Source of the DNA: an uncultured Flavobacteriaceae bacterium
Lineage (GTDB): Bacteria; Bacteroidota; Bacteroidia; Flavobacteriales; Flavobacteriaceae
Length of the DNA: 64,000 nt
Direction of reading: 5' to 3'
Assembly: GCA_947502495.1 (NCBI GenBank)
Contig: CANNAC010000002.1
Location: forward strand, 434,001 to 498,000
Made by a program: the position numbers and the translations under genes. Positions 45,069-52,978 of the stretch are shown one piece after another; positions within the stretch are counted from its first letter, which is position 1, and each line of letters begins with the position of its first letter. The notes below the pieces were generated by a model, which was not told the DNA's origin, did not search any database, and saw only the letters and a list, made by a program, of their open reading frames with translations.

Positions 45069-46088
45069 TTATAATGCAGATTTAAACTGCTCTAAGAATC
45101 TTACATCGTTTTCACTTAGTAATCGAATATCACTAATTTGATTTAATAGCATGGCAATTCTGTCTATTCCCATTCCGAATGCGAAACCAGAATATTCTTT
45201 AGAATCGATTCCACAGTTTTCTAAAACGTTTGGATCTACCATACCACAACCCATAATTTCTAACCAACCTGTTCCTTTGGTGATTTTATAATCGGTTTCT
45301 GTTTCTAATCCCCAATACACATCTACCTCTGCACTTGGTTCTGTAAATGGAAAGTAAGAAGGTCGTAAACGTATCTTAGATTTCCCAAACATCTCTGTGG
45401 TGAAATACTGAAGTGTTTGTTTTAAATCGGCAAAACTCACATCTTTATCAATATACAAACCTTCTACTTGGTGGAAAAAACAGTGGGAACGTGCAGAAAT
45501 CGCTTCGTTTCTAAATACTCTTCCTGGAGAGATGGTTCTAATTGGTGGTTTATTGTTTTCCATATAACGTACTTGCACAGAACTGGTGTGTGTACGTAAT
45601 AAAATATCTGGATCGGTTTGAATGAAGAACGTATCTTGCATATCACGTGCTGGATGGTATTCTGGCAAGTTCAATGCGGTAAAGTTATGCCAGTCGTCTT
45701 CTATTTCTGGACCTTCACTTACGTTAAAACCGATACGCGAAAAGATATCGATAATCTCATTTTTAACAATAGATATTGGATGTCTTGCTCCTATTTCTAT
45801 TGGTTCTCCCGGACGAGATAAATCGGCATAAACACCAGCCTCTTCCTCTTTTCCTTCTAACTCTTCTTTTAAAGCGTTAACTTTCTCTTCGGCCGTTTTT
45901 TTAAGCTTGTTTATGGTTTGACCAAATTCTTTTTTCTGGTCGTTTGCTACATTTTTAAACTCTGCAAAAAAGTCGTTTAACAATCCTTTTTTACCTAAGT
46001 ACTTTATTCTAAAAGTTTCAACCTCTTCGATCGATTGTGCTTTAAATACTTCGGCTTCTGCTATGAGTTCTTTTATCTTGTCTATCAT
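45069..46088 (-). CDS. pheS: Phenylalanyl-tRNA synthetase alpha subunit
   Basis: The 339-residue protein has an N-terminal coiled coil (about 1-90) and a class II catalytic core. HPARDMQDTFFI (about 138-149), LLRTHTSSVQVRYM, and GMGIDRIAMLLNQISDIR (motif 3) are seen. It charges tRNA-Phe with the beta subunit, whose gene is not in the window. A CAAATTTA, the minus-strand -7 box TAAATTTG, lies 20 bp upstream at 46108-46115. Confidence 0.95.
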   Translation of the reverse strand: MIDKIKELIAEAEVFKAQSIEEVETFRIKYLGKKGLLNDFFAEFKNVANDQKKEFGQTINKLKKTAEEKVNALKEELEGKEEEAGVYADLSRPGEPIEIGARHPISIVKNEIIDIFSRIGFNVSEGPEIEDDWHNFTALNLPEYHPARDMQDTFFIQTDPDILLRTHTSSVQVRYMENNKPPIRTISPGRVFRNEAISARSHCFFHQVEGLYIDKDVSFADLKQTLQYFTTEMFGKSKIRLRPSYFPFTEPSAEVDVYWGLETETDYKITKGTGWLEIMGCGMVDPNVLENCGIDSKEYSGFAFGMGIDRIAMLLNQISDIRLLSENDVRFLEQFKSAL

Positions 46089-46228
46089 GGTGTATATAAA
46101 TAGGTGGCAAATTTAAATAAAATATCGTCATTACGTGGTGGAAACGACGAAGTAATCTTTAAAAAAGAATGCGATTGCCCTAGCAAATAAAAAATTCACT
46201 GGATAATTACAGACGTTCCTTGTGATTT

Positions 46229-46304
46229 GCGTTAGCGATTGGAGCATTGTTGGAGCTCATCTTGGATAGCGACTGCGGAAAGCGCGACCCTTGTGGTAAC
46301 GCCC
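46229..46304 (-). repeat. Long interspersed repeat, copy 2 (minus orientation)
   Basis: On the minus strand it reads GGGCGTTACC (46304-46295), then GGTCGCGCTTTCCG (46289-46276), then CAATCGCTAACGC (46241-46229), the same blocks in the same order as 35070-35187. It starts 3 bp after the stop of the gene at 46308. The remaining 46089-46228 holds no gene. Confidence 0.75.
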
Positions 46305-46307
46305 TTA

Positions 46308-46670
46308 TTATTTAATATATCCAGTTTCTACAAAGTAGTTTACAATGGCTTCTTTCATTAAAACGCTTTGTTCTCCTGCTTTTAAGTGTGGTAATTCTGC
46401 TATTGTGGTATAATGCGGCCAACCTTCTTCGTCTACAAAATCTAACACATAATAGCCATAAGGTGTAAGAACTTTACAGATTGCAATGTGCATAAGGTCT
46501 AGTTTTTGGTCTTTTTTAAAGGTTCTATCTAGTTGCCCAAGTTCTTGTAAACCTATTAAATAAATAATGGCATCTAAGTCTAATTTGTCGCCATCTGCAA
46601 ATTGATTAGATAGTTTTTCTACTACCAACTCCCAACGTTCTTTTAATTCTGTATCTCTTGACATGTTCAC
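46308..46670 (-). CDS. Conserved hypothetical protein
   Basis: The 120-residue soluble protein may start at the Met at residue 3 (MSRDTELKERWELVVEKL). It contains LDLDAIIYLIGLQELGQ, MHIAICKVLTPYGYYVLDFVDEEGWPHY and a C-terminal KEAIVNYFVETGYIK. It looks like a compact helical protein found in Flavobacteriaceae. The function is unknown. A hairpin repeat abuts its start and supplies an AGGA-like sequence just upstream of the ATG. Confidence 0.65.
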   Translation of the reverse strand: MNMSRDTELKERWELVVEKLSNQFADGDKLDLDAIIYLIGLQELGQLDRTFKKDQKLDLMHIAICKVLTPYGYYVLDFVDEEGWPHYTTIAELPHLKAGEQSVLMKEAIVNYFVETGYIK

Positions 46671-46688
46671 TTCCTGCGAAAGCAGGAA
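46671..46688. repeat. Hairpin repeat, TTCCTGC-loop-GCAGGAA family, copy 2
   Basis: A perfect 7-bp stem TTCCTGC / GCAGGAA with a GAAA loop directly adjoins the start codon region of the gene at 46308-46670. It is the same family as 29797-29816. Confidence 0.7.
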
Positions 46689-46816
46689 TCTTTTTAAATT
46701 AAACTAAAATTATTAAGTTACAAAGTTACTAAACCTTGCCGTCACTTCGAGACATCTCTAATTAAAAAAAGGAGAGAAGATTTGTTTTCTCTATATTTGA
46801 CAAAATTCTAATTTTT

Positions 46817-47338
46817 ATGAGCGTTTTAGATATTATTTTAGGAGCATTACTTCTTTTTGGATTGGTTAGAGGATTTATGAAAGGGCTTTTTGTAGAAGTT
46901 GCTTCCCTTGTAGCCTTGGTTGCCGGTGTTTATGGCGCTATACATTTTAGTAGTTTTGCTGCAGAGTTTTTAGCAAGCAAAGTAAGCTGGGAAGAAAAAT
47001 ACATTAACATTGTTGCTTTTGCTATCACTTTTGTAGTCATTATTTTGGTTATTTCTTTAGCTGGAAAAGCATTAACTAAACTGGCTGATTTTGCTGCTTT
47101 AGGGATTATAAATAAGTTATTAGGTGGTGTTTTTGGTGCTTTAAAAATTGGTTTAATTCTGAGTATTATTCTTGTTGTATTCAACCGAATGAATAACACC
47201 ATACCTTTTGTAGAAGAAGAAGATTTAAAGGATTCTATTTTATATGAACCTGTAAAATCGCTTGCTCCAATGATTTTCCCAAGTATTATTAAAGCGGAAG
47301 AAAAAGAAGACGAAACTCCAGAAACGGAAGCTATTTAA
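46817..47338 (+). CDS. cvpA: CvpA-family membrane protein
   Basis: The 173-residue protein has four hydrophobic segments: about 4-20 (LDIILGALLLFGLVRG), 22-45, 60-85 and 100-120, and a charged tail (KAEEKEDETPETEAI). GLVRGFMKGLFVEVASLVALVAG (in pieces) is typical of the colicin V production protein family. It acts in the inner membrane, linked to envelope maintenance and purine metabolism. It is nearly convergent, 3 bp apart, with the gene at 47342. Confidence 0.85.
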   Translation: MSVLDIILGALLLFGLVRGFMKGLFVEVASLVALVAGVYGAIHFSSFAAEFLASKVSWEEKYINIVAFAITFVVIILVISLAGKALTKLADFAALGIINKLLGGVFGALKIGLILSIILVVFNRMNNTIPFVEEEDLKDSILYEPVKSLAPMIFPSIIKAEEKEDETPETEAI

Positions 47339-47341
47339 ATA

Positions 47342-47695
47342 CTAATTTAAAATTAGTGTGTAGTCGATATCGTCTACATTTATATACTTAGAATACACAT
47401 CTTCTTTATTGCAAAAAAGAGATTTTAATTCTTTTATTTCTTGTCTATTAAACATTAAAACAAGATTAGATTGAAAAGATGGAATTGGGATTTTTCGCTT
47501 TACTTTGGCGTCTTCATATTTGTTCTCCCAATACGCTTCTTCTATTGCTAATAGATACTTTTTAAACTGTTTATATTGCGCTTCTGAAAATTCGAAATAG
47601 ATATTATTAAATTCTAAATGGTATACATTACAGTTCGTGCAAATAGATAATTCGCCACTTGTAACTTTAGATATAGTTTTAATATTAGTACACAT
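47342..47695 (-). CDS. Conserved hypothetical protein (DUF6686-like)
   Basis: The 117-residue protein begins MCTNIKTISKVTSGELSICT and continues NCNVYHLEFNNIYFEFS; Cys2, Cys19 and Cys22 could bind a metal or be fortuitous. The C-terminal part has SFQSNLVLMFNRQEIKELKSL. I recall this as a DUF6686-type protein, without certainty. It sits 18 bp downstream of the PepSY-reductase gene and may be the last gene of the heme operon. Confidence 0.6.
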   Translation of the reverse strand: MCTNIKTISKVTSGELSICTNCNVYHLEFNNIYFEFSEAQYKQFKKYLLAIEEAYWENKYEDAKVKRKIPIPSFQSNLVLMFNRQEIKELKSLFCNKEDVYSKYINVDDIDYTLILN

Positions 47696-47713
47696 AGACT
47701 TCTCTTTTAGGGA

Positions 47714-49903
47714 TTAGTAACAATCTGTTTTTATCTGATTTTTTTCTATAAAGATGCTTAACGGTAGGTTTAATTTTTCGGTGGTAATAGTATTTAATAC
47801 GGCTAATACATCGTTTTGCATCGCCAAGGATCCGCAAATCATAATTACGCCTTTATTCTTTAATGTTTCGGCAACCAACAAAGCATCTCTTTGTAAAAGA
47901 TCTTGCACATAGGTTTTAGGCGCTTCTTTGGAAAATGCCAACTTTAATTTAGTGAATTTCCCAAGGTTATGATTTTCTTTAATGGCATCACGATACAGGT
48001 TAAACGAAGCGTTTTGCCTTAAACCATAATACAAATGGGTTTCTATATTTTTGGTGTTTTGGTCTAGCATTCCTAGAAAAGGAGCAATTCCTGTTCCGTT
48101 GGCAATTAAAAGGGCTCTGGAAGCTTTTTTAGGGAAATGAAAGGCTGTGTTTTTTAATATTCTCGCTTTAAAAACATCCCCTTTATTTAAGTTATTTAAG
48201 AATCCGGAGCCTAATCCGTTTTCATGAAGCTTTACACTTAATTGGATGTTTCCGTTGACTTTTCCAATAGAATATAAACGTTCTCTGTAATCGTTTTTAG
48301 GATAAATAGCCAACAAATCTCCGGAGTTGAATTTTGTAGTATTCGCCTTTAATGTGATTAGAAAAGTATTATCGGTATGGTCTTCTGGATTTGTTTGATC
48401 TACAACCGTAAGTGTGTTGTTTAACCTTGGTTTTTTTGCTAGTTTTTCTTTGGAAATATGAATAGGAAGCCTTCTGTTTTGGTTCCAAAGGGTTATCCAT
48501 TCTTCAAAAGATGCTACCGATTTATCATTAATGGTAAAAACGGGTAATTCTTGTTGCAACGGAAGCTGCATCGCTGCATCTATATCGTAAGCAAATTGGC
48601 AAAAATCAGGATATGCCAAAGACCCAAAACCAACTACGGAATAGTTTATTTCTTGTACTTGTTTGATCGTTTTTAATCGCTCTAAAAACACATTAGCATT
48701 GGTTGGCGCTTCGCCTTCGCCATACGTAGAAGTCAGAACTACAATATGCGCTGCTTTACTATAGGTATCATAATTATTAAGCTCTGCAATGTAAACCGTT
48801 TCGCCAGCCTTTATTAATTGTTGTTGCAATTGGTTGGCAAAAGGCAAGGTGTTTCCGTTTTCTGAACCTACTAAAATTACATACTTGCTATTGTCTTTTT
48901 TGTACTTGTTTTTTAGTTTAGACTTTCTGCGTTTTAGCGTCATTGCAAAACCAGAATAGATAAAAAACAAAATATTTGCGGTTGCAATTGCTAAAATGAC
49001 GGACCATAAAATACTGCCTTTTCCGGTGTGTAAATTCAGACTTAAATTAGAAAATACGGTAACTAAAGGTGTTTTTATTTCGCTTAAAGTTTCGCCTGTA
49101 AATTGGTTTACAACAACTTCTTTATCTTTAAGGGAAAGTGTGAAATAGTCTTCTACATCTTCCGAAAAAGGAAATTCTATGGTTTTTACTTCGGAAAGTT
49201 TTATGTTTTTAAAAATAGGAAAATCTTGAATATCTTGTTTTGGTGTTTCCGAAAGGGATTCAAAATCTATGGTATGGCTAACGCTACTCTTAGGAAGTAA
49301 ATCAAACTTTTCAGCCGACAAATAAACACCTGTAATGGTGATGATAATTATTGGAATTAACGATAGTCTTCCTAAAACGACATGCCAATACTGACTAAAG
49401 TTTTCGTTTACTACTTTCGTGAAAAACTTCTTTAAACCGCCTTGTCTTTTTAGTATTAAAACCGTTCCGGAAACGGCAATTAAGAATAACAGAAAGGAAC
49501 ATAATCCGACAAAAAAGCGTCCGATTCCTTTTAAAAACAAGGATCTATGAAAATTAGTAACCCATTTAAAAAATTTGGACACTTCTATTTTATCTCCAAT
49601 GAATTCGGCTGTTTTCGGATTGATATAGCCATTTAAACTTTCACCATCGGTAGTAATCACCGAGGCTAAAACAAATTGGTTTGCATCTACTTGTACGTCT
49701 ATAACTTCAGGATATTTCGATTTTAAATTGCTAATGGTTTCGGCAACTGTTATGTTTTCAAAATCGGAAATCTTATATGGTTCTAGCTGTTCTGAAATTG
49801 GTTGGAATGCCAAAATAATTCCAGTTATGGATGCTAAAAGAATAAAAACAAAAGAAGATACAGCTAGTGTTAAGTGGCTGTATCTCCAGATGGAAATGGT
49901 CAT
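47714..49903 (-). CDS. PepSY membrane protein fused to a flavodoxin/NADPH reductase
   Basis: The 729-residue protein is a fusion. The N-terminal part (about 1-330) is a PepSY-type membrane domain with membrane segments at about 12-34, 130-152, 172-196 and 305-330, and histidines at its ends (RYSH, NFHRSLFLKG, QYWHVVLG, LNLHTGKG) that could ligate heme. The flavodoxin domain follows (about 341-480, VILVGSENGNTLPFANQLQQ, TSTYGEGEAPTNA). A FAD/NADPH-binding reductase half ends the protein (about 510-729, RLYSIGKVN, LLIANGTGIAPFLGML, GVIMICGSLAMQNDV). It probably moves electrons from NADPH across the inner membrane, for example to reduce ferric iron or heme. Confidence 0.85.
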   Translation of the reverse strand: MTISIWRYSHLTLAVSSFVFILLASITGIILAFQPISEQLEPYKISDFENITVAETISNLKSKYPEVIDVQVDANQFVLASVITTDGESLNGYINPKTAEFIGDKIEVSKFFKWVTNFHRSLFLKGIGRFFVGLCSFLLFLIAVSGTVLILKRQGGLKKFFTKVVNENFSQYWHVVLGRLSLIPIIIITITGVYLSAEKFDLLPKSSVSHTIDFESLSETPKQDIQDFPIFKNIKLSEVKTIEFPFSEDVEDYFTLSLKDKEVVVNQFTGETLSEIKTPLVTVFSNLSLNLHTGKGSILWSVILAIATANILFFIYSGFAMTLKRRKSKLKNKYKKDNSKYVILVGSENGNTLPFANQLQQQLIKAGETVYIAELNNYDTYSKAAHIVVLTSTYGEGEAPTNANVFLERLKTIKQVQEINYSVVGFGSLAYPDFCQFAYDIDAAMQLPLQQELPVFTINDKSVASFEEWITLWNQNRRLPIHISKEKLAKKPRLNNTLTVVDQTNPEDHTDNTFLITLKANTTKFNSGDLLAIYPKNDYRERLYSIGKVNGNIQLSVKLHENGLGSGFLNNLNKGDVFKARILKNTAFHFPKKASRALLIANGTGIAPFLGMLDQNTKNIETHLYYGLRQNASFNLYRDAIKENHNLGKFTKLKLAFSKEAPKTYVQDLLQRDALLVAETLKNKGVIMICGSLAMQNDVLAVLNTITTEKLNLPLSIFIEKNQIKTDCY

Positions 49904-49957
49904 GCTTTTTTAAATTTAGGAGACTTTTGTGTTGCTCTAGAAGTGACAATTCGATTT

Positions 49958-50440
49958 TTAGTTAGGCATTAAACGCACATAACGAATAAATCCTGTACCT
50001 TCTTTTTTGCTTTTCACACTTTCTGATGTTAATTCAAACTCGACATCTTTGGTGTAATATTCTTGATCTTCTACGGCAGTTTCAAAACGAATACTGTAAC
50101 CCGCATCAATTTTAGAATCTTCAATTTCTAAAACGTTAATTGTTCTTGCACCTCCAGCAATAGTTGCTCCAGTAATAGCGTCGATACTAGAGCGTTTCTT
50201 TCCGTAGAATTTCCACCATTCTGAAATATCGTGATACCACTCATCATCATCTCCTTGCACGTATAAGGTTTTTTCGTATTCGCCTTCCGGGTTAATTAGT
50301 GAAATAACTACGTAGGCATTTTCACCTGTATAGTTAATCATTTGAATCATGCATTTATACGATGTAGATTCTTTTATAGTGGTAAAGGATAGCATTGTTA
50401 TTGCTAAAAAACAAATCGTTAATATGGATTTAAGTTTCAT
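49958..50440 (-). CDS. DUF2271-family exported protein
   Basis: The 160-residue protein has a signal peptide (about 1-22). The mature part has YKCMIQMINYTGENAYVVISL and SSIDAITGATIAGG, followed by a beta-rich RFETAVEDQEYYTKDVEFEL. The DAITGAT motif resembles FMN-attachment-type sequences but is here in a DUF2271-like protein, which are periplasmic. It lies in the heme operon between the ankyrin and PepSY-reductase genes. The function is unknown; a partner of the reductase is plausible. Confidence 0.7.
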   Translation of the reverse strand: MKLKSILTICFLAITMLSFTTIKESTSYKCMIQMINYTGENAYVVISLINPEGEYEKTLYVQGDDDEWYHDISEWWKFYGKKRSSIDAITGATIAGGARTINVLEIEDSKIDAGYSIRFETAVEDQEYYTKDVEFELTSESVKSKKEGTGFIRYVRLMPN

Positions 50441-50458
50441 TTGTAATTATATTTTATG

Positions 50459-50485
50459 AGATCCTTAAACAAGTTCAGGATGACA
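50459..50485 (-). repeat. Interspersed repeat, TGTCA..CTG..CTTGT family, copy 2
   Basis: On the minus strand this 27-bp element begins TGTCATCCTGAACTTGTTTA and matches the 28394 element at 16 of 24 positions. It lies inside the operon, between the ankyrin and DUF2271 genes. Confidence 0.6.
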
Positions 50486-50491
50486 ATTTGA

Positions 50492-51967
50492 TTATTTTAA
50501 AAAATCTAAATCGATTTTCTGTGCTTTTAAAATTTCGTTTTCGGATGCTAAATCAAAAGGAGTTTCATCAAAATCTGTCGTTGCATCTTTTTTAGCTCCA
50601 ATAGATAATAAATACTTTAAGATTTCTGTGTCTTTCGCTTGTAAAGCTGCAAGGTGTAAAACCGTATTCCCTTCGTTATTCTTCGCATTTACATCTATTT
50701 TAAATGGCTCTAAAAGCTTTAAAAAATTGATGTTATTTTTTGCTATAGCAAAATGATATATCGTATTTCCGTTTTCTTGCGTTTTGGTGATATCTAATCC
50801 GTTTTTAGTTAAAACATCCATTTTTTCCTCAAAAACATCTTCTTTTTTAGTCGAAAACGATTCTATTAAATAAGGCGTTAAGTTGTTTTTATTCGCATCT
50901 AAAACGGCAACATCGGCTTTATTTTCAATTAAAAAATAAACTACTTCTGGTGAATTATTTGCGACAGCCAAAGCTAATGCCGATTCCCCTTTTTTATTTA
51001 CCTGGTTTACATCTTTAACCTGCTTAAATAATAAAGTAACCATTTCTAAATTATTTCTACTTGCTGCGTTTAAAAATGGGGTATTTCCGTTTTCGTCTAT
51101 TGCATTTACATTTCCTTTTTCAAGAAAATAATTAACCAATTCCACCTCTTTACTTCTTGCTGCTAAAATATGTAAAGGTGTTTCGTTTTTAATGGAAGCT
51201 TTTTCCGGGTTTAAACCAACACTTTCCAAGTATTTGTAAAAATCGAAAGTATTTGTATTTCCTCTAGTTCCAGAAGCTGCAAATACAAAAGCGTTATCGT
51301 TTCCTTTTACCCCTTTTTCAAGTAATTGATTTAATAACTCTACATTTCCTGTTTTTGCTACATAATTAAATATGCCATTTCCATTTTCATCTACGCTATG
51401 AATATCTACACCTTTTGATGTGAAATAATTTATTAACGTAAAATCTGTATCGTAAGGCGCTGCTAATAATAAAGCATTAGCTCCTTTTGGTGTTACATCT
51501 ATTTTTACATTTGCACCATTTGCAATACAAAGATCGTATACCTTCGTGTCTTTTTGCCCAGAACCTGCAGCAAAATTTAAGATGGTATTTCCTTTATCAT
51601 CTGTAATATCTGTTTTAGCTCCTTTGCTAAGTAGATATTCCATGACTTCGATATTGCCTTTAAATGCTGCCCAAAAAATGTATGTTCTACCATCATGCGT
51701 AAGCTTATTGGCATCGTTTCCTTCTTTAGACTGAATGTGTTTAATAGTTGCTATTGGTGCATCTTGTAAAATAGCATATACTACAGCATCAAAATTATTG
51801 CCATTAGCTTCTGCTATATTATTTCCTTCTTGAATTTTAGCTTCAACCGTTGCAATGTTTGGATTCGATTTCCAAAAATCACGGTTTAAAAATATATTTT
51901 CTTGCGCAAAACCTAATGTGCTTAAAAATAGAGTGACAACGGTTATTGTGTTTTTTAAATACTTCAT
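50492..51967 (-). CDS. Exported ankyrin-repeat protein
   Basis: The 491-residue protein has a signal peptide (about 1-22, TLGFAQE). About ten ankyrin repeats follow, from about 60 onward (DGRTYIFWAAFKGNIEVMEYLLSKGA, NEGNTVLHLAALQAKDTEILKYLLSIGA, in pieces). Ankyrin stacks bind protein partners, and here they face the periplasm. It lies 1 bp downstream of the DUF6607-like gene, so the two are probably translated from one mRNA. It may scaffold the reductase or receptor. Confidence 0.9.
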   Translation of the reverse strand: MKYLKNTITVVTLFLSTLGFAQENIFLNRDFWKSNPNIATVEAKIQEGNNIAEANGNNFDAVVYAILQDAPIATIKHIQSKEGNDANKLTHDGRTYIFWAAFKGNIEVMEYLLSKGAKTDITDDKGNTILNFAAGSGQKDTKVYDLCIANGANVKIDVTPKGANALLLAAPYDTDFTLINYFTSKGVDIHSVDENGNGIFNYVAKTGNVELLNQLLEKGVKGNDNAFVFAASGTRGNTNTFDFYKYLESVGLNPEKASIKNETPLHILAARSKEVELVNYFLEKGNVNAIDENGNTPFLNAASRNNLEMVTLLFKQVKDVNQVNKKGESALALAVANNSPEVVYFLIENKADVAVLDANKNNLTPYLIESFSTKKEDVFEEKMDVLTKNGLDITKTQENGNTIYHFAIAKNNINFLKLLEPFKIDVNAKNNEGNTVLHLAALQAKDTEILKYLLSIGAKKDATTDFDETPFDLASENEILKAQKIDLDFLK

Positions 51968-51968
51968 A

Positions 51969-52874
51969 TTACTTTTTTACAAATGATTCAATTAATGGAT
52001 TAATTTCTTCTGCTGTTTGGTATTTTTCTTTATCAAATAAATACTTAAACAAGACTTTACTATCTACTTTTTCTTCTAATACTAAATCTTTATTTCTAGC
52101 AAATACTTCGTCCCATTTAGTGCGCACTAAAGCCCATTTAGCTTGTTCTTTAGCCCAAAACTCTTGTGCTGCAACACATTTACTATCTTCTACTCTTTTG
52201 TACACATTATGCCCTTTTTCTTCCGCGATAAGCGCATAAACACCATCTTCACTTAGAATTTTTTCATTGTCTTGATCGTGAATCCAACCTGTAGTTGTAA
52301 TTTCATGTCTATTTGTTCTTCCTGTAACATTATAGTCGCTTCGTTGTGTGTATTCACGTCTTGGTAAAGGCGCGCTTGTTGTGTTTTCCCAATAGTGTTT
52401 TCCATCTACATGAATCCAGGTTGCAGAACCTTCGTAACGCGGACTATCATCTACCTGAAATACTTTTTGAGACCATTGCCCTTTTACTTGTCTTTTATCT
52501 AATTTGGTATATTTCCATTCATTATTTCTAAAATACTCGTACAAATCGGTGTTTTCAAATTCCCAATCCTGCCTCCAATGCTTCACAATATATGGTTGTT
52601 CTTTAGAACCAACAATTAATAAATGTTGCATTGCTATTTTGTCTTTATCGTCTTCTACCAATTGCACCCACTCTAATCCTTTATCGTGTTTTGTTTTAGA
52701 AGGAACGTATGTAGAATCTTCCGAATATTGAAAAGTTTCGGCAAAATTAAAGCTTACTTCATAACAACCACACATCGCTTTAATGGCTTTTTGATCTTGT
52801 TCCTTCTTTTTTTGCGCGCTTACATTAAAGGTAAATGCGAATGATAAAATGAATAATAAGGGTAAATGTTTCAT
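51969..52874 (-). CDS. DUF6607-like exported protein
   Basis: The 301-residue protein has a signal peptide (about 1-20, TFNVSAQ) and a C-terminal helical tail. The mature part has KAMCGCYEVSFNFAETFQYSED, HWRQDWEFENTDLYEYFRNNEWKY and a WxxxWxxV-like run (KEQAKWALVRTKWDEVF). It fits my recollection of DUF6607 proteins of Bacteroidota. It is the first gene of the operon divergent from the TonB receptor. The function is unknown; the location suggests heme or iron handling. Confidence 0.7.
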   Translation of the reverse strand: MKHLPLLFILSFAFTFNVSAQKKKEQDQKAIKAMCGCYEVSFNFAETFQYSEDSTYVPSKTKHDKGLEWVQLVEDDKDKIAMQHLLIVGSKEQPYIVKHWRQDWEFENTDLYEYFRNNEWKYTKLDKRQVKGQWSQKVFQVDDSPRYEGSATWIHVDGKHYWENTTSAPLPRREYTQRSDYNVTGRTNRHEITTTGWIHDQDNEKILSEDGVYALIAEEKGHNVYKRVEDSKCVAAQEFWAKEQAKWALVRTKWDEVFARNKDLVLEEKVDSKVLFKYLFDKEKYQTAEEINPLIESFVKK

Positions 52875-52923
52875 TACTAAAGTTTTATTTAATGGGTTTA
52901 AAAAAAATTCAAATTTATTTATT

Positions 52924-52948
52924 CTTATTTAGATTGAATTAAAATAAG
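52924..52948. promoter_or_regulatory. Inverted repeat in the divergent heme-locus promoter
   Basis: CTTATTT (52924-52930) and AAATAAG (52942-52948) are exact complements with an 11-bp spacer. The site overlaps the -33 and spacer region of the TonB promoter and could be the operator of an iron-responsive regulator. Confidence 0.55.
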
Positions 52949-52960
52949 GTTCTATATTTG
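52934..52960 (+). promoter_or_regulatory. Candidate promoter of the TonB-HmuY genes
   Basis: TTG at 52934-52936 lies 16 bp before TATATTTG (52953-52960), an exact TAnnTTTG box, and 18 bp later comes the ATG at 52979. Confidence 0.6.
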
Positions 52961-52978
52961 CAGCAAATATAAAATAGA

